The notes: a model not told the origin generated them from the letters alone. Shown: positions 48,806-61,833, counted from the stretch's first letter. The stretch: DNA of 64,000 bases from Tanypteryx hageni (GCA_028673005.1 CM054113.1:39994117-40058116), one strand, 5' to 3'. Program-made: numbers and translations.

Positions 48806-51800
48806 GTTAAATTTTGTAAATCAAATCTTTTTGAACGCGTTTAATTCATGAAAAATAAAACGTTTATGTAGCCCATAGTAGGTAAACGTTTACAATAAAA
48901 TCAGAATCTCTGATATTGTCATCAGTTTCCAGTTAGTACCCTGTAAAATAAAAATAAAAATCTTGTAGCATATGAATCGTCATTGTCTGTTCTACGATAA
49001 CTGCAATCTCGATTTTTTTATTTTCACAAAATTTCGTGTGCATGTTCAAATAACTTAAGAGACGACTGCCAATAGTTTTTCTAGAACACCACACTTATAG
49101 TTCCTGAGCTAATTTTTAAGTCTTATCCAATCAAAACGAAATTTAGCGGACACACAGAAAACATCAAACAACGAAGAAAACCCCAAATAAAAATTTCCCT
49201 AAAATGTACCCCAGAGGCACGCAATTTGCGTTGGCGCGGTCTCTTATGTTGAATCCCTGTGCACTTGGTCTGTTTGCTTGATTATCCGTTTGTCTGTCCT
49301 GCTATAACTTTTGTCACAACGAGGAGACAAGGCTAAGGTTCATTTGCCATTAGTCCGGTATTTCGTGCGATTCTTGAAATTACATTTCTTTCATTCATAT
49401 TTTACTTCCGAGGGCAGCGCTTTCAATTCCAATCAAATTTTACATCCACACTGTAGGAGAACTACGAAGACGATAATAATATTGAACGTGATAGATGGTA
49501 GATGAATCGCCAATGATGAATGCTGCTTTGTATCCGAAACACCTACCTACGTGATTCCCCCCACCAGCCCAAGGCGGCTTGAGCGAGGCCAAACATCCCG
49601 CGGATTCCCTGGTATTATAGATGAGAGATGGAGGTACAATTAGCGTAACGGCATCATGACGCGGGAAACATAATCTTGACAGCAACTCGGACAAATTATG
49701 GCATTAGTAACATCCTGATTCTCGGTGAAATTATGATTTACTTTTCCGTACATTATGGGAATCGACGTCTCTTTGTACCTGTCATTCATTTTCTTTGAAT
49801 TTTAGCGTGCAGCCCTACATCTCTACGGCATTCGGCCTTCCTGCTTCAGAAACCATCACGTTTCATATAAATAATATTACAAACTGAAAATAATATCTGC
49901 GATGACTGCCTAAGATACTTCTGCTCGCATACGGCAGTGTTTTTAACAATTTATTCAAAAAAAATGTAAAATGACCTTCGATAAAACAATTAGGTATTCT
50001 GCGAGAGAGATTTGTGAATAAGATCATTTTCATTGTTTGCTAAATGATATTGTCCTAAAATAATTTTTAATTGTTAAAATTTTCATTTTCGTGTGGTAAC
50101 ATTGATGCAAAACGTGAGAATGTGACAAGTCAACTCAATGGTATGGAGAAGTAAGTAATGATAGATGGTAGATGAATCGCCAATGACGAAGGCTGCTTTG
50201 TATCCGAAACACATACCTACTTTTCGCAACTTTTCCTGGATATCGGAGGGACGTATTCCACCAACTTAATCTTTTCGGCAATTATGAATTTGGAAGGAAT
50301 TAGGTAAACCGATTTTGACAAAGGTTTGTATGAAGCAGGCGTGCAATATAAAATAGCAATTTCAAGATGTTTACTGTAGATATGGAAAGCAAGGCTGCCA
50401 CAATACAACGGATAAAATATTATTTTTACAAGTATTTGTGTTTAACTATTCTCATCAATTTGAACCAAATTTAATACTTTTAATATAAACATAACATAAC
50501 ATAATAAATAAGCAAAATGTCGTATTTCAACCGGGTCGATTAAACAGGGCTACCATGATATCAAGGTTAGAATGTTTCTGTAACTATGAATTTGGAAGGT
50601 ATTGGCAGAACGGATTAAAAAAGAAACTTCGTTTGTAGCGCGAGGTGACGAAAAGCACCGCTGTACCACGGAAAAACATATATAACCCCTACTTGTTGTA
50701 TATTAAAATTGTATTGAAAGGAAAGAAGGCGGATTAGGGCTTTCCATAACTACTTGTTTAATATAGAAGTTCTCTCAATAGGACATATTTACCTTCAAAC
50801 TTCAAGAAAATATATTCTTCTCATACCAGAAATTTCCTAGAAGGTTTGCGGCTGTCGTACTCGCACGTACGCACGCATTATTTGACCATTACCTCTCCCT
50901 CTATTTTCCTTTCCTTCTAAAACACCCCTCAATGCCCTAAACGCTGCCTGACTGAGTGCTTACCTCCTCATCTTGGAGACGTCTGCATTTCGGCATGCAA
51001 GGTAATTAATTTCAGTTTCATAATATGATCCCCAATAATTCTTCGAAAAATATAACTCAGGGGTGCGCTTCTAATTAATTGAAAATAGTGACGCTATATG
51101 TAAGATATTGGGTGGAGGTAGAAATGAACGACAGATTTTCATTAGGTCAAATGAATGTCGATTATTATGTGTGATTCGTCAGCATTATGTGAGCATGGAA
51201 TGGAAAATTCGCAACTCCCTAGTATCAAATATTTTAATAAATATTAAAATGGATTTCATTTATGGTTTTAACAATGGCCTCCCTGAACAAACAAAAAATT
51301 ACACGAGCCCGATCGTGTATCTCCTCTGCCCTCAGCAGCACTCGATGTGATGACACGCATTTTATTATCGTGGATGTGTCTTTCGATATGCGTGGGCGTT
51401 AACATTATTCCCATAGTGTCACCTTTAGCTATCATGAAGTTGCGACCTTGCAATATGTCGGAGTTTCTCCCGCCCACTTTCTTGGATTATTAATCGCCCT
51501 ACAGGGTTTTAGGGGTTTCCATTGCATTATCGTAATAGACATTTTATCCCCGGGCGCTAATCATTATATTGCATACGATCCTACAGGCATCATACAAATT
51601 CACATAGGTACCCTCCCAATCCTTTAATGAAGAACTGACGCTTTGTAAAATCAAAGAACGTTCACACGCTTCTTCCGTATTTTCGCCACTATTTAGCATC
51701 ACTTCCGATGAAAGCTAGTTCTTTACGAGTGCATTTAACGGATTACGAATATACATATCCCACGAGAATTTGCGACAAATGGCGATTATCAATTAAAAAG

Positions 51801-52599
51801 TTTTAAGTCATAATTTTTAAAATGGGGGAGTATCTGAATCTCTCCGAGTTGTGGCTCGAGTTGAATATGCAAACGTCAAGGACACCTATCGCATTGAACT
51901 GCTTTCGCTTGCGTCCGATGCCCACCGAACAACGCGGCTGGACGTCAATGCTGCACTCATTTTTTCGTATTCCAACTGGACCAGGAGGGCTTCCCAGTAA
52001 CGTATGACTTAGCGGCACGTGTAACCTGCCCTTAACAGACCCACCGTGGCCGAATCCTTCCCTCCCAGCTGTTACCTTTTCCTCCGAAATTACTTTTTTC
52101 CCACCCGATGTTCTTGTTTATTCTATTTGTCGCTCGTTGGAAAATAATCACATAGCTGAAAAAGAATGCATAAACTTAACTCCTTATTACTGGCCAGGAT
52201 GATGAAACTGGGCAATAGTTGTATTCCGATAGACAACTAAGCCCACAGTTTTCGGTACGTATAGAAAATATCCCATTCCTATAGACTTTCGACACGGAAA
52301 TTCCACAGTATTTGTCGTTTGGCAGGTGAACGTGAGATTTTTAAACCTTGCTTTAAATTAAAACGTATAGCATTATAGATTAATAATGAAATTTGGAGAA
52401 TATTCAGCTGAGTTAAACGGAATTCTAATTCAGATCGTCGCATTTTGGATGAAATGGACTTCACGTAAATATTAGCCTCGTTCGGAAGTTTAATCTGATG
52501 TCGCTATGAGAAGCGCCATCTTGGCTTTGGTTTTTCATTATGTGGAAATGCGGAATGTCAACTACGGTTGACTTGAATGCTACTGTACAGCGCTCTACC
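48806..52599. other. No gene recognised (unit 2)
   Basis: Counterpart of 22447-26959, lacking the segment matching 26134-26860 (junction at 52494/52495). No exon seen. Confidence 0.6.
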
Positions 52600-53880
52600 A
52601 GTCATCATCGAAAATTTTATCAGCAAAAAGAAGGTTTATCAATGGGCTCTCCTTTATCTCCCCCCTACTGTCAGACATTTTTATGGATGATTTACAATCA
52701 ATATTATTTAATTCCAATAACCATTCTATAAAAAATATCTTTTATTAATTCAGATACGTCGATGATGTTCTATGCTGTTGGACCGGGAGCCTTCGACAAT
52801 TAGATTCCTTTCTTATATTTTTAAACTCAATTCACAAAAATATTAAATTCACCATGGAACAAGAAACGAACCGGAAATTAAACGTTTTTGACCTAAGCAT
52901 CACAATTCATAATAATAAGCATCATTTGAAATATACTGAAAACCAACATATACGTATCAAGTAATTCCTGCTGATTCCTCTCACCCATTATCCCACAAAC
53001 TTGCAGCTTTTCATGCCATGCTCCACCGTTTAGTAAACATTCCCATATCCAGCTTTGATTTTAACAAAAAATTGGAGATCATTAAATTTATATCCAACAA
53101 GAATGTATATACCAACCAGTTAATTGATAAAGTGCTTGACAAAAAATTTCGCAAATTAGCCACATCCAACATTGCTTCTCTCTCTCTCTTATTAAATCAA
53201 TAGCCCCTAAATGGTGCAAATTACCCTTCGGGGGCAAAATCTCTTATAGACTAGCAAATTTTTTACCCATGGATAAATACCGTACCTCTTTCCCCCCCCC
53301 CCTAACACTAGCCAAACTCTTGTGTAAATGTAAGGATCAAATTGATTCTTCTCGTAAAAGTGGGGTATATAGGGTTACGTGCGACAGTTGTGAGGCGATG
53401 TACATCGGGCAGACAGGGAGGAGTTTCCAACAAGGATTAAGGAACATATGAAGTGTCTACGGACGAGAGATCCTTCTTCACTGTTGGCCACTTCACATGC
53501 CTGTCATTTCCACCCCGATTTCCTCCATTTCGAACACAAAGGATCTCGCCTGGACGCCTTGGAGCAGCTTGAGATATTGCAGCATATTGTTGGCAACAAA
53601 GTGTTACTCCTTAATAAACAATTATTCTCAACCCACTCACCCCTCCTCTCCATTCCCTTCGCAAAACTGTAACCGTCATTTCCCCTCCACCGAGTTACCA
53701 ACCAATCACCTAGCAGTCATGCCCGTACAATGTCTTTCCTCCCTCCCCCACTCTTCTACCTCCCACTCCATCGTTATCTCCTACATATGCACTTTTGGTT
53801 TTCTCTGTATCACTTAATGATGACGCTAAGCGTCGAAACCTAGGTCGTGTCCTAATAAAATAGTGGAAAATTACAAGATT
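52600..53880 (+). pseudogene. PLE2 RT and GIY-YIG endonuclease, unit 2
   Basis: Continues where unit 1 stops. RT motifs: FYQQKEGLSMGSPLSPPYCQ, RYVDDVLCCWTGS (catalytic YVDD intact) and FTMEQETNRKLNVFDLSIT. Then a nuclease frame at 53269-53451 with SGVYRVTCDSCEAMYIGQTG (GIY as GVY, YIG as YIG), a frameshift, and 53448-53672 with HFHPDFLHFEHKGSRLDALE. It ends near a hammerhead-like motif and aataaaatag. Not functional. Its nuclease differs clearly from that of the complex at 8.6-16.7 kb, so it is a separate family. Confidence 0.75.
53818..53846 (+). ncRNA. Hammerhead-like motif at PLE2 3' end
   Basis: TGATGA (53818-53823) overlaps stem GACGC/GCGTC (53822-53826, 53830-53834), then GAAA (53835-53838), palindrome ACCTAGGT (53838-53845) and C53846. 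The GAAAC + palindrome + UC layout matches dimeric hammerheads, but the C of CTGA is A and stem II invades the core, so it is a variant or relic. Confidence 0.35.
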
Positions 53881-55326
53881 TTTATTTAGTAATCAATATG
53901 GAATTATTCCACCACATCACGCCTTCAACGGTTGAATTAATATATAAGAAAGTATATTTTACTCGTTAAATCGCGCCCCTTATTTACGAAAACGTGGCAA
54001 TTCAATAATAAAATTAACGTAACGTGAATTTCATGTAAACCAAATGCATATGTGAACATTTTGAAGTATACACCGAATCCTGTAGAATATCAAGCGACGA
54101 TGATCATGGACAATAACCCAGAATACAAACACGGAACGATGCTCATCCGACGGCAAAGCGGAATAAACTAATCACGGGATACTCTCACTCGGAGGATAGA
54201 TTGTGGTTGTCTCTCAATAATATGAATTTCAGGAAAGTGCGTTCGTAAGAATAGTATGCAAAAATTACGAAATCGGGCTTTCTTATCATAGCTTACGTTC
54301 CAATTTGAAATACACCATAAAGAAATGTTTTTATTATATTAATATTTAGTCTCGTACTTAAAGCTCAGAAAACGAAAGGTGGTTTACAGAAAAATTCAAA
54401 TTTTCATTTAATTGTCCCAGATCTTGGGGGAGATTGGCAAAAGATACAAGAGGCATACTCCGACTTTCGGGGAAAACGATTAAGGATACTTTTCGTATTG
54501 CGAATAAGACCTAAGGCCTGGGAATTATGGGATCTAGTCGAAGTTGAAGACCGAGTGCAATAAACCGATTGCATATATTGTTATGCCCCGTATCCGTGGC
54601 ATCTCGGAATGGATCCTTAAGAAAATGACATAAGATACCTTAGAAAGAAAGGTGTAGGGAATTCAGTATGGTATGACAAATGCCGATTTCATCCTACATT
54701 TTGGAAGTTTTAGCGTTGTGAACAAATTTTATTAATTATGACACGTAATGTCGTAGAATATGTGGTGGTGAAAAAAATACACATTCTTCCAAGACAGTTT
54801 ATTTCCGTCGAAATTGAAGAATTTTCCATTTTTATGGACATTTATCTATTTAAATCCAAAATAACCGTAGCCTACATACAACCTATCATTATGCTCATTT
54901 GCATTAATTTACCCTAATAATGGCATAGAAACCTTTACAGAAAAAATAATAAACAGAAAGAAGGAAGTAGAAGAAGCGAACATCGAAATGCACACACTTT
55001 AGAAAACAATTACGCACGTATGATTCAAGTGGTAAACATTTGATGCACATTAAAAATTACTAATTCTTAATCACTGTCTTAAATAAAAAAGGAGTTTTTA
55101 TCATGTTTCTAAAACTTAGCCTGAGAAAAAATACTTGGGCTCATGGGTGGGGTTTTAACCCCCAATCACCTCCTACCGCTTTCCCCCAGATACGCCAATG
55201 AGGACATCGTAATGCGGGAATCATTAAAATGGGGTTAGGTTCCAAGATCGAAAAAATATTCTCTAAAAATTATGTCTATCTACCAAATACAACAATAATA
55301 TTGATCATAATTACTTGCACACAGAT

Positions 55327-55331
<5 letters not shown>
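53881..55331. other. No gene recognised
   Basis: Unique AT-rich DNA between PLE2 and the (TA)n tract. I see no exon, RNA gene or clear repeat. Confidence 0.6.

Positions 55332-55402
<71 letters not shown>
55332..55402. repeat. (TA)n microsatellite
   Basis: About 70 bp of uninterrupted TA. Frames across it (YIYIYI in both orientations) are artefacts. Confidence 0.97.
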
Positions 55403-55406
<4 letters not shown>

Positions 55407-55870
55407 TAAGGAAAAGAAAAGGTAGTGATGAGAGTGGCAACAAGGTGTTGAGGGAAGCCCAGCGGACACTTACCAAGTTGGGGACCAAGTTGGCAGGCTG
55501 CTGGGGGCGTCGAAGAGACACTTAAAACACACGAACACAAAAAAAAAACACTAATAAACACGCAAGCTTATCGGGCCTATGCCCTTCTTCAGCGAAAGAG
55601 TAACGTAAAGTGACACACTGGGCGGGGAATGACAGGGTGATGTGGAAGGTTGATTATTGGAGGAGGCGGGGAGTAAGAAGGGTGGATAGCCAATAAGGAG
55701 GGAGTGTGGTAAGGAAAAGTGCGAATAGCTACAATGTAGCAAAGGAGACATTGTAATGGAGCTAATAGGGTTAGCGGAGGTTGAGGCCAGGTGGGGAGAA
55801 AGTCAAGAATATGTATATGTGCTAGTTCCCAGTGTCGGAGAAGGGGGGAAGGAGTGTCATAGCGTAAGGC
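55403..55870 (-). mobile_element. Penelope-like 3' end fragment with hammerhead-like motif, minus strand
   Basis: On the minus strand CTGAAGA (55592-55586), one extra A, stem GGGC (55584-55581)/GCCC (55576-55573), then GATA (instead of GAAA) and the palindrome AAGCTT (55569-55564) mirror the layout of the motif at 11703. The pyrimidine-rich minus strand upstream looks like a 3' untranslated region. No coding part remains; the family is inferred from the motif only. Confidence 0.35.
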
Positions 55871-56042
55871 GCGAATAACCCTTATATTGTAGCAACTATT
55901 GAATATATATATATATATATTATTGATTACGTAATTTTAGTTAGTTTGAGGATTTATTGTTGTAGGTATTTGCATTTCGTCATTGTTCATTGGATTTAAT
56001 TGTGTTGTTATTGTTCATTGTTATTATTGTTAATTGATTGTA

Positions 56043-56306
56043 ATGGAAGCAGAATTGGTCGCAGGGAGAGAGGGATTCATTGTTAGCGTTGGTAGGTATG
56101 AACAAGCCATCATTGAACTACAAAGAGAAAAGGTAGAGTTGCAGAAGGATGCGGTTAGAAGGCGGGAAGAAAGGGAAGAGGAGCGGCACAGGGAGGAAAT
56201 GAAGATGATGAAAGAGAAAACGGAGATGATGAAAGAGAAAAAGGAGATTAAAAAATTTAAAAAACTGTATTGGGCTGAAAAATATAAAAATGAAATAAAA
56301 GAGTAA
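56043..56306 (+). pseudogene. Harbinger second ORF, C-terminal coiled coil
   Basis: 87 codons, MEAELVAGREGF then IIELQREKVELQKDAVRRRE and a run of E/K/M-rich heptads (EEMKMMKEKTEMMKEKKEI). This resembles the C-terminal tail of Myb/SANT-like partner proteins of PIF/Harbinger elements, which help import and target the transposase. The DNA-binding N-terminus is missing; the upstream sequence is AT-rich with a (TA) run and no SANT-like exon. It ends 31 bp from the convergent transposase stop. It could be the last exon of a spliced gene whose 5' part was lost. Confidence 0.5.
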
Positions 56307-56337
56307 AAAACAAATATTTTCATGATTACTTTATTTC

Positions 56338-57701
56338 CTATTCAAAATAGTTAGCAATGAAATTTCTCCTAAATATATTTCCTCTTCCTGTAGGTACTTC
56401 ATTATCCTCATCTTCGTCATTTTCTTCCAAGTTCTCATCTTCACTGTCATCATCACTGCTTTCTGAATCTGTCAAAGAAAATGAAGAATGTTTTTATTGC
56501 AGGTAACAGGGACAGGTTAATTGTAATTTATAATTATGTTGCAGTCTGTTAGTAATATAACTACCTCTCAGGCCACAAGTAAAATTATAGAGAAATACAT
56601 ATATAGCTAAATCATGGATTTTTATCAGAGAATGATGTAGTAAGCAATAAAAAATGTAACTGTTGCACAGATTTGTCAAACTTTGAACTATATAATAGAT
56701 GAGGTTGGGTGCTAAAATGTGTCCAAGGATAAAACTATAGGAAATAATGTAAGATTGCTAACCTTCCATTCTGTACTCTATCCGCAAGTTATGGAGTACA
56801 GCCATTGCCACTATCATGGCTTTAGAGGTTTCCAGATTCCCTGTGAGGCCTCTGTACAATGATCGAAATGTCATTTTCCAGACACCAAATAGCCTCTCAA
56901 CTGTGTTTCTGGTTTGAATGTGGGCTGCATTGTATGCTTCCTCTGCTGCTGACTGTAATGATCATTGGTATAAATTACTCATTAACATATACAATACTCA
57001 ATATATATGCCCATATAATGACTATTTTAGGTTTACCTGAGGATTCCGCATAGGTGTGAGTAAATATGGACGACAAGCATAACCACTGTCACCCAACAGG
57101 AGTCCCTTGTAGTTGCCTCTTTCAAATTTTCTTTTCAAATTCGACTCGTTAAATATTCTTGAGTCATGTGTGCTGCCTCTCCATCGTGCCACAATATTTT
57201 TTATCTTCAAATTGGCTGCTGCAACCACCTATTTCATAATAATTTCAGTTACATTTTCATGGTCTGTTTCAATGAATGAAAAATCAAGTAAATATACATA
57301 TACCTACAACTTACAATGATACTTACTTGCACATTTATGCTGAAGAAATTCTTCCTGTTGATGAATGCTTGAAAATTTGGTCCACCGGGATTTTTAATTT
57401 TAATATGGGTGCAATCAATACATCCCACAACTTTAGGAAATCTTCTTATTCTATAAAAAGCTGCCATTTCAGCTCTTTCTTCTATATCAGAATCAGGAAA
57501 TGTTATAACATCAGCTCTGAGTCCTGCCAAAGCAACAGAAATGTTTTTAATTATCCGAAAAAGTCTATCGGAGTATTTCCTGAAGGGATCCTGACGCTGC
57601 AAATACACTTTTCTAGCGCGATTCACTCCAATTTCCCCCAATTCCCGTAACTCCATTGCTTCTTCCAAGTCTTCCAAGTCTTCAAAATCAGACGCAGCCA
57701 T
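56338..57701 (-). CDS. PIF/Harbinger (HARBI1-like) DDE transposase, four exons
   Basis: Exons on the minus strand: 57701-57327, 57228-57037, 56952-56763, 56468-56338 (stop TAG), total 295 residues. Junctions are consensus (CAA|GTAAGT, TAG|GTGG, CAG|GTAAAC, ACAG|TCAG, AAG|GTTAGC, ACAG|ATTC). DDE landmarks: VVGCIDCTHIKIKNP (first Asp), GLLLGDSGYACRPYLLTP (second Asp), HIQTRNTVERLFGVWK (Glu), then VAMAVLHNLR, all family-typical. The last exon is acidic (SESSDDDSEDENLEEN). VYLQRQDPFRKYSD runs straight into IIKNISVALAGL, so roughly 60-70 residues of the usual helical N-terminal region, including the helix-turn-helix, are missing. No stop or frameshift in the exons. It could be a recent deletion derivative or, less likely, a retained host gene. 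Confidence 0.8.
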
Positions 57702-58299
57702 TTCAAATATTACTGATTTACGAAAGTGAAATAAAATATAATAAACAACAACAATTACCTATGCGGGATAAATAAATTAACAATTCGCTAACTAATTTGA
57801 TAAAAACGAAATTGCACTATCCTACTCTACTTTGAAGCTAAATTACACTAACTTAACAAAAATGAATTAAACCAAAATGAAATAACTAAAGATGTATCGT
57901 AATAATATACTAAATTAATTAAATCTATCGTTCACTATAGTTATTTCAAAACAAATTAAACTATGAAGAAAATGGTGTAAACAACCACGAAAAATATACC
58001 TTAGCTTCTACAGTTACGATAAAATACAAAAATAAACAATAAGATGAAGAATGCGGTAAACTAACAATACGATAAAAAAATTAATAAGAACGAAACTAAA
58101 CTGACCTACTCTGAATCCACTAACCAAATTGAGACACTACTACAGAATTAACCTAAACTACCTTAATTACCTATGGAATACGTACAGATATATTCAAAAC
58201 AAACGATCACCTAAAAAGCACGACAACACTTCGAAAACTGGAGAGGAGAACTCACTAGTGACACGCTTAAACATCGGCGTCGTATGTTTAGCGAGCGAG

Positions 58300-58440
58300 T
58301 GACTAAGGGTTACTAAGGTAGTAGATTACTAAGCTTAATCACCCTTAGTAGTGCGCTATGAATACGGCATACGGACCAGCGCGCTACTAAGAGTGATTAG
58401 TAGGCCTTAGTAGCTCACTAACGATTCTATGAATACGGCC
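58300..58440. repeat. Harbinger right terminal and subterminal repeats
   Basis: ACTAAG or its complement CTTAGT occurs six times between 58303 and 58412 in both orientations, and tatgaatacgg occurs twice (58357-58367 and at the edge, 58428-58438). These look like transposase or SANT-partner binding sites. Confidence 0.6.
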
Positions 58441-61400
58441 ATAAAAGTTTTAATTCTGAAATTATAAAATGTATTCCACTGCAGAGGATCGATTGCAAAA
58501 GCTTAAAGCCCGGAGGAGATTTATTAAATCCCACCCGTACGGCCGGGTGGGGTTTTTAAGTTATCACGATTGCGTGCAAAAACGTTCGACAAAATTAAAA
58601 AGTCATAACTTTATAAGTTTTCTCTCTATTTTTCTGATTTTTTTGTGGATTTACGAAAAAAATTAAATCAGTAAATAGCTATTTTACCTATCATATTTTA
58701 CACACAAACATTGTTGAAGTAGAAGAGTATGTACACCAATCGCTAATTTTTCAGCGCGCGTTCTCGCTTTATCTATAACATTCACCACCGGGAAATCTAT
58801 TAAAATGTTGATTTACAATCTTAATAAAAAATAACTTAAATTAGAGAGAATTTTATTCTACGACCCTACCCATCTACACCAATCAGGTGAAAAGTTTTAC
58901 GTATCTCAACTTTTTCATGTCTTGACTGGAAATATTAAAGTAAATGTAGTATTGCTGATTTATTTGAAGGCGATTTATTTATAATATAAACGTTTTAGTT
59001 GTACAATCATCATTCTTGGTCATTACAAAAGTCACATAGAAGAAATGATTACATATCGTTCATTGAAAAGGGAGATATGACGTCGTACACATCAGAAAAG
59101 AATTTAGATGCAAAACTTTCAAGAGTTAAACTTGAGCTTATGAGTCCTTTCCAAATATGTTTAGAAAGTTTACACATGCGAAACTGGATTCAGTAAGAAA
59201 TGCCTTATAGGTTAGTAAACACTTTTAGTGGGTAAATAAATGAAAGAGCTTCGCCGTTCGTGATTTTTGCTGAGGTGTCCTCTTCCTGACCACTCGTTTC
59301 ATCGCTGCTTTGACCCCAATAGATAGCACATCAGAAAAAGCCCTTGGCTGAAGAGGAATAAAGACCCTACATCTTCTTTCAAATGACAAAGAAAACGAAC
59401 CCTATTTTATGGGTTCCCTTTCCACAGGTATTTATGTGTCAACTTTAGAAACTGAAAGTCCGTAGGTCCGTGGAAAACTAAATGCAATTACATGTAAACA
59501 AATACATACAAATAGATATACACAATTCCTTGCTATTCCCCTACGAAAAGAACAAAGGCTCCTTCCTCTTTCCGCATTGAAAAGCGAATTTATACGGAGA
59601 AACACCGTCATATCGTAGCAAAATTGAAAATTCCATCGCAAAATTCAACGCTGATTCTATATTTTTTTAAACAGAAAAAAATACAGAACAAGCATAAAAA
59701 AGAAGTACAAAGCTTCCTCTTTCAAAATATAGAAAGGTCATTTAGATTTAAAGAAGTCATTAACGTCAAAAGATAAAAGAAATTAGGGCTGACACATGAC
59801 GTAATAGTACGTCTGACGGCCGATTGGACAGTTTTCGCAGGACGTAATAGAGCGTCTGACGGCGTTTACGGGTTGTCCAGCATTTAGACGTATGTGTGTC
59901 GTGTCATATCACCTTGTGAGTGTTGTTTATCAACAATGTCGATGCTGAGGCGGGACGTGGGGAATCAATAGGCATCCTCGCGTGGTCCGCGAACTTCCAT
60001 TCGGAGAGAAAATACGGTGTTCTAACGCGAGGGACGCCATGGCTCTTCCACTTCCTCGCTCGTAGACAACCGCAGGCGACCTTTGGCAGTTCTCCGTTGA
60101 ATAGACAACTCCGACGGGTCTGGAATGTCTGCTGGCGATATCAATTTCAAAGAGAACCAACCTTCATTCCACGTTTACCTTCCATAACCCTGCGAATGAC
60201 TATTTTTGTAGTTATAATGCAGAACTCCATCTCTCTCTCTCACACACACACCAGGTTTTATTAATTTTGCACACGTGTATCTGTTTAATCAAAAAGAAAT
60301 TTTTTGTGTTAGCGTGATAGCAAGAACATACAACAAAATTGTTAATAGAGCATTTTTTTCTAATTAAGCTTTGGAAAGGATATAATGTATTTCAAAATTA
60401 TTTAACAGAAAGCTATCTTCTGCTCTCCCTCCCCTCCTCTCACAAAATTCTATTCAGCAATATTACTCGAACCTGCTTTGGATACTACCACTCCCCGAGA
60501 ATAAGGGTCTAGGACAGTTCACCGCAGAGGACAGTTCGCCTCGAGACCGCAATTACTTTGGGAATTAAATAAAGCTAAATCTTAAACAATAAAACCTTAA
60601 ATCGACTAAATGAGATGGGTTACAATTTATCAAAACAGCCATTAACGAATATTTTTTAAAAGAGTTTAGCTTTATTTACAGCAAATTTTTTAAAATATGG
60701 CCATAAAAATATCGAAAAATAAACGATAATTTCTCTTTCCTCTCTCTTAAAACACTTTTTTCACTCTGTGCAAAATCAAATCTGTCATTTTTCTATAATA
60801 TACTCATTGCTAAAGTCGATTGCCTTGAACTTCTTTCTCTTTGGTTCCCGTACTCCAGCTCGGTCTAACCGTCGCTCCTCTCTACTGCATGTTAATACTC
60901 AAAGACTTTCAGTCTTCATTATATCGCCTTCCATCTCTCCTTGATTCCCTGCACTCCTATACGGATGCTTTCTGTCAGTCACTACGGACATTTATATCAT
61001 CCTTCAAACCTCAATACTAGTTCACCTTCATTTGCCATTTTTATTTTGTTTCTCCTATTTTGTAATTTATTATTATGAATTATATTTAAAACATTCTGGA
61101 CTGAACGTTACGGGAAATTTAATTTTCTACAACCTTTACTCGAAACATTTTCCCATACAATGCATATAATTTACTTTTTAGCTGCCACAACAAATATGGC
61201 CAATGGCGACTATTGTAAACACTTTACGCATAGTTACATCTTAGAAATGATCCTTTTTATTTTCTAAATTGTTGGAGCTTCATGGCTATATCCAATATCA
61301 GAAGGCTATGGTTTCAGGTTATTTCTGTTCTTTGTCAAGTCTTTAAATATTTCTCCCTGTTCCTCGTAGTTTTGCAGCTGATACTGATTCATGTGAATTA

Positions 61401-61833
61401 TATTGCAGAATATTGTAATTCATGGAGCATTAATACATTAACAGTATTTGACACATTGATAAGAGACTTGAAATATGATCTGCTTGGATAAAAAACATCG
61501 GGTTCCAAGACATCTGCTTTATACCCGTGACCCCACGAGTAGTTCCACGATATAGCAGATCCCTATTATTTTTAGTCCTAGCTTCTCAAACATTAAAAAT
61601 GAGAAGCACGCCATCTGTAATCATTACAGGTGAGGCACTTCCCAATTTCAAGATTTATTTAGTCTTGGTAATGAAAACTAGCTTAAAATGTGTCGTGTTA
61701 ATGGATTTTTATAAAATTTTAATAATGTGTCATCTTTTTGCATTAATAAATAAAGAACTCCTTTACACATGCTGAAACATACACCTTCAACAAAAGGCAC
61801 TCACACAGTGTACTCAAAACAAAACAAAAACTA
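58441..61833. other. No gene recognised
   Basis: AT-rich. Minor items are a perfect 8-bp hairpin (cccacccg/cgggtggg, 58530-58551), two 23-bp direct repeats (59798, 59841) and a short (TC)n(AC)n run near 60228. No exon supported. Confidence 0.55.

Larger units (their letters stand above)
55900..58440 (-). mobile_element. PIF/Harbinger DNA transposon, left end not found
   Basis: Contains the transposase (minus, 56338-57701), a convergent coiled-coil ORF (plus, 56043-56306) and, at the right edge, a terminal repeat whose outward reading is GGCCGTATTCATAGAATCGT (58440-58421), with multiple ACTAAG/CTTAGT motifs inside. The two-gene layout (DDE nuclease plus Myb/SANT-type partner) is the Harbinger hallmark. 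The matching left terminal repeat is not visible, so the left side seems truncated. Confidence 0.75.

Noticed and set aside
55229..55525. Frames with YIYIYI repeats on both strands
   Set aside because: They run through the (TA)n microsatellite.
57276..57650. 124-codon plus-strand frame
   Set aside because: Antisense to transposase exon 1, which has conserved DDE motifs and splice sites.
58530..58551. Perfect 8-bp hairpin cccacccg/cgggtggg followed by T-rich sequence
   Set aside because: Looks like a bacterial terminator but the context is eukaryotic; probably chance or a transposon fragment.
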